Positions 30,964 through 35,571 of a stretch of DNA of 35,571 bases are shown in pieces. The stretch spans positions 1 through 35,571 of the forward strand of contig JAQUYE010000026.1 in assembly GCA_028691965.1 (NCBI GenBank). Direction: 5' to 3'. Origin of the DNA: Paludibacter sp. GTDB taxonomy: Bacteria; Bacteroidota; Bacteroidia; Bacteroidales; Paludibacteraceae. How positions within the stretch are numbered: the stretch's first letter is position 1; each line of letters opens with the position of its first letter. The translations under genes were made by a program, and so were the position numbers. Below the pieces are notes generated by a model. The model was not told where the DNA came from. It ran no database searches and was given only the letters and a program-made list of their open reading frames with translations.

Positions 30964-31362
30964 TTAATTGAAGATTTCCTCAGCAGCGCCTTTCGCTTGT
31001 TCCACGCCATCTTTCAGTTTATCTCCTGCTTTATTTAAGCCGTATTTAACTTTTATTTTTTCAAAACGTACCTTCAATTCACCAATTTTCTGTTGATCTT
31101 CTGCCGACAACTTATCTGCAAAGCGATCGTAAGTCTCGGTTGCAAACTTAGTAAACTTTGCTTCAATCTTTTCCCATTCGGTTTCACTCAGATTTTCCAC
31201 ATTCGCTTCGGTAGTTGCAATGAAGGTCTCGAAGCTTTTAATGTAATTGTCTTTGTTGTTGAGTAAATCACAGGAGGATAAAAAGACTCCTGATGCAATA
31301 AGAATCAGAAACAAGGCTTTGTTAACGCTTTTTTGTGTAACAACGGATAGTTTTGTTTTCAT
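30964..31362 (-). CDS. Small helical lipoprotein, DUF6565-like
   Basis: The 132-residue product has a lipoprotein signal (LFLILIASGVFLSSC, C31 lipidated). The mature part is highly charged and probably all helical: about residues 40-110 are rich in Glu, Lys and aromatic positions (SETEWEKIEAKFTKFATE). The tail AGDKLKDGVEQAKGAAEEIF looks like an amphipathic helix of the kind seen in envelope stress proteins. It resembles small Bacteroidota lipoproteins annotated DUF6565, from memory. Function is unknown. It has its own terminator and is not clearly linked to its neighbours. Confidence 0.75.
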   Translation of the reverse strand: MKTKLSVVTQKSVNKALFLILIASGVFLSSCDLLNNKDNYIKSFETFIATTEANVENLSETEWEKIEAKFTKFATETYDRFADKLSAEDQQKIGELKVRFEKIKVKYGLNKAGDKLKDGVEQAKGAAEEIFN

Positions 31363-31456
31363 GTAATTTGTTTTTTAGTTAGAAAATATATACGATCCGG
31401 CTGTGCCGGAGATTTCTTTCACTAAAATGATAACACCATCCTTTGTTTAAATGTTT

Positions 31457-31476
31457 GGAAAAGGGTGAGCTTTTCC
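31457..31476. repeat. Inverted repeat between the acyl-CoA ligase and lipoprotein genes
   Basis: GGAAAAG (31457-31463) and CTTTTCC (31470-31476) form a 7 bp perfect hairpin with 6-base loop, just past the ligase stop codon. Neither side has a proper T-tract, so it is a poor intrinsic terminator. It may be a transcript end-stabilising hairpin. Confidence 0.4.
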
Positions 31477-31491
31477 GGCTAAGCGCGAATT

Positions 31492-33141
31492 TTAGTTCCG
31501 GTTCCTTATTTCCACCCTTCTGATTTTACCGCTGATTGTTTTCGGCAGCTCATCCACAAATTCAATAATTCGGGGATACTTGTAGGGAGCTGTCACCTTT
31601 TTTACATGCTCCTGTATTTCAGTAGCCAGCTCATCACCTGCTTTGTCTTTGTATTCTTTTGAAAGGATAATAGTTGCTTTTACAATCTGACCACGCAATT
31701 CATCGGGTACTCCGGTGATGGCACATTCAACCACTGCCGGATGGGTCATCAGGGCGCTTTCTACTTCGAAAGGACCAATCCGGTAACCCGAACTCTTAAT
31801 CACGTCGTCCATACGACCTACAAACCAAAAATAGCCATCTTCGTCCCTCCAGGCTACATCACCCGTGTGATATAATCCGTCGTGAATAACCTCGCAGGTG
31901 AGTTGCTCGTTTCGGTAGTAGCCCTTGAACAATCCCACCGGATAGCCCTTATCGAGACGAAGCACAATTTCGCCCTGTTCACCCACTTCGGCACTTCGCC
32001 CGTCGGCCGTAATCAGGTCGACACGATAGTGCGGATTCGGTTTTCCCATCGAGCCCGGTTTTGGTTCCATCCAGGGAGCTGTTAGTACGGTTGCAGTCGT
32101 TTCGCTTTGACCGTAGCCTTCTTTTAACCGGATACCGGTCAGTTTCAGGAATTGGTCATATACCGCGGGGTTTAGTGCCTCGCCGGCTATAGTACAGTAT
32201 TCCAGCGAGCTGAGATCGTAGCTGCTAATGTCTTCCCGGATTAAAAAGCGGAAAATGGTAGGAGGGGCGCAGAGCGAAGTGATTCTGTACTTCTGGATCA
32301 TTGCCAGCATATCAGTAGGTGCAAACTTGTCGTGATCGTACACAAACACACAAGCTCCCACTATCCACTGTCCGTATAATTTCCCCCATACCGCCTTCAG
32401 CCATCCCGTGTCGGCAATGGTAAGGTGCAAACTGTCCTCATGCAGATTATGCCAGTATTTCGCTGTAACTATATGTGCCAGAGGGTATAAATGATCGAGC
32501 ATTACCATTTTCGGATTACCCGTGGTGCCCGAAGTAAAGCTTATAATAAGCGGATCTATATTGATGTTACAAGCTCTGCAGGAAGTAAATTCAGGAGCTT
32601 TGGGCATTTCTTTCTGAAAGTCGTGCCAGCCATCGGGTACCAGCGGTCCCACTGAAATTACTTTCTCAAGTTGTAGAGATGCCGGGCGGGCAGCCTCAAT
32701 ATGGTTTAAAATGGATTCTTCACCAACGGCAATGATGGCTTTTATTCCGGCAGCATTGTTTCGGTAGATGATGTCTTTTTCGGTAAGCAGATGAGTAGCC
32801 GGGATAATAACAGCACCAATTTTATGGAGTGCAATAATTGTAAACCAGAACTCATAGCGGCGTTTCAGAATGGCCATTACCTTATCACCCTTGCCAATTC
32901 CCAGCTCCTGAAAATAGGCAGCCGTCCGGTCGGAATACTGCTTGATATCGGCAAAGGTAAATTCGCGGCATTCGCCTTTGTCGTTTGTCCACAACAATGC
33001 TTTTTTATCCGGAGTAATAGCTGCCCATTCGTCCACTACATCGTAGGCAAAGTTAAACTGTTGCGGTACCATCAACCGATAATTCGCGGTGAAATCCTCA
33101 AAGTCCGTAAAGGACGTCTGTTTAAGAAACCGTTCTACCAT
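31492..33141 (-). CDS. AMP-forming acyl-CoA synthetase (medium-chain/acetyl-CoA synthetase-like)
   Basis: This 549-residue enzyme activates a carboxylic acid with ATP and CoA through an acyl-adenylate. Motifs are the P-loop SFTSGTTGNPK (about 200-212), GYGQSET (about 340), YHTGDVAWRDEDGYFWFVGRMDD with the A8 hinge region, and the C-terminal PKTISGKIRR whose Lys is the acylation-regulated catalytic residue. The overall sequence fits ACSM-type medium-chain or branched-chain ligases better than Acs proper; the true substrate is uncertain. It lies 3 bases after an XRE-cupin regulator gene, a pairing that suggests direct control. Confidence 0.9.
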   Translation of the reverse strand: MVERFLKQTSFTDFEDFTANYRLMVPQQFNFAYDVVDEWAAITPDKKALLWTNDKGECREFTFADIKQYSDRTAAYFQELGIGKGDKVMAILKRRYEFWFTIIALHKIGAVIIPATHLLTEKDIIYRNNAAGIKAIIAVGEESILNHIEAARPASLQLEKVISVGPLVPDGWHDFQKEMPKAPEFTSCRACNINIDPLIISFTSGTTGNPKMVMLDHLYPLAHIVTAKYWHNLHEDSLHLTIADTGWLKAVWGKLYGQWIVGACVFVYDHDKFAPTDMLAMIQKYRITSLCAPPTIFRFLIREDISSYDLSSLEYCTIAGEALNPAVYDQFLKLTGIRLKEGYGQSETTATVLTAPWMEPKPGSMGKPNPHYRVDLITADGRSAEVGEQGEIVLRLDKGYPVGLFKGYYRNEQLTCEVIHDGLYHTGDVAWRDEDGYFWFVGRMDDVIKSSGYRIGPFEVESALMTHPAVVECAITGVPDELRGQIVKATIILSKEYKDKAGDELATEIQEHVKKVTAPYKYPRIIEFVDELPKTISGKIRRVEIRNRN

Positions 33142-33144
33142 ACT

Positions 33145-33693
33145 CTATATTATAATTGCTAAAAAACGTACTTTTTCTCCGTTCAACGCTTTCATCCCAT
33201 GGGGGCGGGATGCGTCGAAATAAATACAATCCCCTTCGTGCAGGATAAGGTCGTTGCCACTAATCTGCAGCTGCATACTTCCCTGCAGTATCATGTTGAA
33301 CTCCTGACCGGGATGGGTGTTGAGCGTCAGTGGCTTGTCGCCCGGTTCTACGGTTACTTCAAAAGGCTCGGCCTTTGCATGCTTAAAACCATGCGCCAGT
33401 GAACGGTACTTATAGGCTTTATTGCGTTCTATTCCTATCCCGGTGCCCTTGCGTGTTATAAAATAAGCAGTAGCATGGGGCTCGTCGCCGCTTATCAGCG
33501 CAGTTGTTTCGATGCCAAACACATCAGCAGCTTCACAGATAAAACTCATGGGAATATCAACAGTTCCCGATTCGTACTTTTCGTATTCCTCCCGGCTGAT
33601 GCCGCATTTAGCTGCTGCTTCGGCTGCAGTAAGGTCGAATGCTTCCCGTAAGCCGTGAAGTCGCCGGGCAATTTGTGTGATTTGAGTATTCAT
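33145..33693 (-). CDS. XRE-family regulator with C-terminal cupin sensor domain
   Basis: This 182-residue protein has an N-terminal helix-turn-helix (about residues 8-62, LTAAEAAAKCGISREEYEKYESG) and a C-terminal cupin barrel (about 110-180) with THPGQEFNMILQGSMQLQI and EGDCIYFDASRPHG. Such regulators sense small molecules in the cupin pocket and control adjacent genes. Here it is the first gene of a two-gene unit with the acyl-CoA ligase, 3 bases apart. The ligand may therefore be a related acid or CoA ester, by inference. A -7 match lies at 33716-33723. Confidence 0.9.
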   Translation of the reverse strand: MNTQITQIARRLHGLREAFDLTAAEAAAKCGISREEYEKYESGTVDIPMSFICEAADVFGIETTALISGDEPHATAYFITRKGTGIGIERNKAYKYRSLAHGFKHAKAEPFEVTVEPGDKPLTLNTHPGQEFNMILQGSMQLQISGNDLILHEGDCIYFDASRPHGMKALNGEKVRFLAIII

Positions 33694-33715
33694 GGGTATC
33701 CTTTTTTTTACCTGA

Positions 33716-33723
33716 CAAATTTA
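33716..33723 (-). promoter_or_regulatory. Promoter -7 element of the regulator-ligase operon
   Basis: The minus strand reads TAAATTTG, matching TAnnTTTG, 23 bases upstream of the ATG at 33693. No TTG is at -33. The rest of the 207-base divergent region (33694-33900) is A/T-rich; I found no convincing promoter for aceE in it and no clear operator. Confidence 0.45.
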
Positions 33724-33900
33724 GTTGAAATAATGCGACTAACCATGCTTTACCCATACATTACAGCTGCTAATTGTACTGATTTATATAATACAAACGA
33801 ATAGAGTATTAAAATTAATTAACAGTTTTTGAGCTCATTATCGAAAACTAAATCCACCTTCGGTTGTTTATACGAATACGAACACAAATAGTTATTTATA

Positions 33901-35571
33901 ATGAATAAAGATAAAGTTATTCCGAAAGAAATTGAGGAACTTGAAAATGAAGAGTGGTTATACTCGATGGATTATGTGCTTCAGCAATGGGGCCCCGAGC
34001 GGGTTGTGGAGTTGCTGAAACAGCTTCAGATCCGTGCACACAAGGCTGGCGTTGAGCTTCCCTTTACAGCCAATACCCCCTATATCAATACGATATCGAG
34101 GGATAAGCAATCTCCTTATCCGGGAAATCGTGAGATCGAACGAATGATTAAGAGTCTTATCCGTTGGAACGCAATGGCGATGGTGGTTAAGGCTAACAAG
34201 AATGAAAACGGTATCGGAGGACATATCTCCACCTACGCATCGGTAGCTACCTTGCTGGAAGTTGCTTTCAACCATTTCTTCAAAGGCAATGGCGATAACC
34301 TGGATGGTGATATGGTGTATTTTCAGGGACATGCTGCTCCGGGTATCTATGCCCGTGCTTTCCTCGAAGGTCGCCTGTCGGTGGATCAGCTGAATAATTT
34401 CCGCAGGGAGTTAAATCCTAAAGGCGGACTTTCATCCTATCCACATCCATGGCTGATGCCTAAGTTCTGGCAATTTTCAACGGTATCGATGGGACTTGGT
34501 CCTATCACAGCTATTTATCAGGCACGCTTCAACCGTTACCTCGAGGATCGGGGTATTAAGAAAACTGCTAACCAGAAGGTTTGGGCTTTCCTGGGCGACG
34601 GAGAAACTGATGAGCCCGAAACGCTGGGTGCTATCACGCTTGCCTCGCGTGAGAAACTGGATAACCTTATCTTTGTTATTAACTGTAATTTACAACGTCT
34701 CGACGGACCCGTACGTGGAAACGGAAAGATAGTTCAGGAGCTGGAAGCTGTATTCCGCGGTGCCGGCTGGAATGTAATTAAAGTACTTTGGGGTGGTGAA
34801 TGGGACGAACTCATCGAGAAGGATACCAAAGGTAAACTGGTGAAGCGCATGGGTGAAATCGTTGACGGTCAGTCGCAAAAATTCTCCATTGCTTCGGGTG
34901 ATTATGTTCGTAAGGAGTTCTTTGGTTCCGATCCCGAACTGCAGGCTATGGTAAGCCACCTTACCGACGATCAGATTCGTAAGATGCGTCGTGGCGGTCA
35001 CGATCCTGAAAAGGTGTTTGCTGCCTACAATGCAGCTGTGAATCACAAGGGTCAGCCAACTGTTATCCTGGCTAATACCATTAAAGGATATGGGTTGGGC
35101 GAAAGTGGTGAAGGTAAAAACATTACCCACTCTCAAAAGAAATTAAATGAAGACGAATTACGTGAGTTCCGCACACGCTTCGGTATTCCTATCTCCGACG
35201 ATGAAGTAGCTAAGGCTCCGTTCTACAAACTGCCCGACGATTCGCCCGAAATGCAGTACCTGCGCAAGCGTCGCGAAGAACTGGGTGGTTACGTTCCCGA
35301 ACGCCGCGAAGATGTGCGCCCTATCAAAACTCCACCCGAAGATATCTTCGCTGAGTTCTACTCCGGATCCGACGGTCGTGAGCTTTCCTCTACGATGGCT
35401 TTCGTTCGTATCTTCACAAAACTATTAAAAGATAAGGAAATCGGAAAACTGATCGTTCCTATTATTCCCGATGAAGCCCGTACCTTTGGTATGGAGTCGC
35501 TGTTCCGCCAGCATGGTATTTATTCGCATGTCGGACAACTCTACGAACCGGTGGATCGTGAATTGCTGCTT
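33901..35571 (+). CDS. aceE: Pyruvate dehydrogenase E1 component, homodimeric type (partial, 3' end outside window)
   Basis: The frame is open from the ATG at 33901 to the window edge, giving 557 of about 890 expected residues. E1 decarboxylates pyruvate with thiamine diphosphate and passes the acetyl group to lipoyl-E2. The TPP motif runs from GDGETDEPE (232-240) to NCNLQ (261-265). The conserved GHISTYASVATL, FQGHAAPGIYARAFLEGR and GDYVRKEFFG stretches all fit the E. coli AceE type, not the alpha/beta E1. No Shine-Dalgarno is visible. E2 and E3 genes are expected just downstream. It is divergent from the XRE-cupin/acyl-CoA ligase pair. Confidence 0.94.
   Translation, partial: MNKDKVIPKEIEELENEEWLYSMDYVLQQWGPERVVELLKQLQIRAHKAGVELPFTANTPYINTISRDKQSPYPGNREIERMIKSLIRWNAMAMVVKANKNENGIGGHISTYASVATLLEVAFNHFFKGNGDNLDGDMVYFQGHAAPGIYARAFLEGRLSVDQLNNFRRELNPKGGLSSYPHPWLMPKFWQFSTVSMGLGPITAIYQARFNRYLEDRGIKKTANQKVWAFLGDGETDEPETLGAITLASREKLDNLIFVINCNLQRLDGPVRGNGKIVQELEAVFRGAGWNVIKVLWGGEWDELIEKDTKGKLVKRMGEIVDGQSQKFSIASGDYVRKEFFGSDPELQAMVSHLTDDQIRKMRRGGHDPEKVFAAYNAAVNHKGQPTVILANTIKGYGLGESGEGKNITHSQKKLNEDELREFRTRFGIPISDDEVAKAPFYKLPDDSPEMQYLRKRREELGGYVPERREDVRPIKTPPEDIFAEFYSGSDGRELSSTMAFVRIFTKLLKDKEIGKLIVPIIPDEARTFGMESLFRQHGIYSHVGQLYEPVDRELLL

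Noticed and set aside
31397..31412. Short hairpin CCGGC-TGT-GCCGG upstream of the lipoprotein gene
   Set aside because: Only 5 bp with a 3-base loop and no T-tract; too short to assign a role.

Overview
The window is an ordinary-looking stretch of a chromosome from a member of the Bacteroidota, most likely order Bacteroidales. Three things point there. Promoters repeatedly show the Bacteroidota consensus (TTG about 19-21 bases upstream of TAnnTTTG). Shine-Dalgarno sequences are mostly absent. The gene content is also typical: a three-subunit FrdCAB fumarate reductase, a DUF4837 lipoprotein, a golvesin-domain amidase and a DUF6427-like membrane protein. Genus cannot be decided from the sequence alone.

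Layout, left to right. Bases 1-360 are mobile-element debris: three tandem repeats like those at IS21-family ends, directly abutting the C-terminal remnant of a DDE-type transposase. The fumarate reductase operon frdC-frdA-frdB follows (minus strand, own promoter and terminator), then miaB. Between 5.57 and 6.4 kb on the plus strand there is a short promoter-to-terminator transcription unit (candidate small RNA), a small membrane protein gene, and greA with a terminator-like hairpin in its leader, followed by a HIT-family gene. A minus-strand group (DUF2461, YhcH-like, and a eukaryote-like GH13_8 glycogen branching enzyme) is followed by pheS on the plus strand.

From 18.9 down to 11.7 kb runs a long, tightly packed minus-strand cluster: DUF6427-like membrane protein, YqaA-like membrane protein, an AmpD-fold amidase, a large amidase carrying an inserted golvesin domain, a DUF4837 lipoprotein and pdxA. 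This joins cell-wall hydrolysis with vitamin B6 synthesis. Upstream of it are an M3 oligopeptidase lipoprotein, ribF and a HAD phosphatase.

A tRNA with CAU anticodon (acceptor stem suggests isoleucine) separates these from an arsenic resistance operon (arsR-arsC-acr3). The arsR promoter has its -7 element exactly inside the spacer of an inverted repeat, a clear candidate ArsR operator. Next come a Tat-exported Gfo/Idh/MocA oxidoreductase, an MscS channel, a two-gene heterodimeric ABC exporter with complementary degenerate and intact ATP sites, a small lipoprotein, an acyl-CoA ligase cotranscribed with an XRE-cupin regulator, and finally the first 557 codons of aceE (pyruvate dehydrogenase E1), cut off by the window edge.

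I do not see CRISPR arrays, prophage genes, restriction or toxin-antitoxin systems, or an obvious new defence system. The most interesting points are the candidate sRNA, the greA leader attenuator, the ars operator geometry, the nested mobile-element remains, and the amidase with a domain inserted inside its catalytic core.
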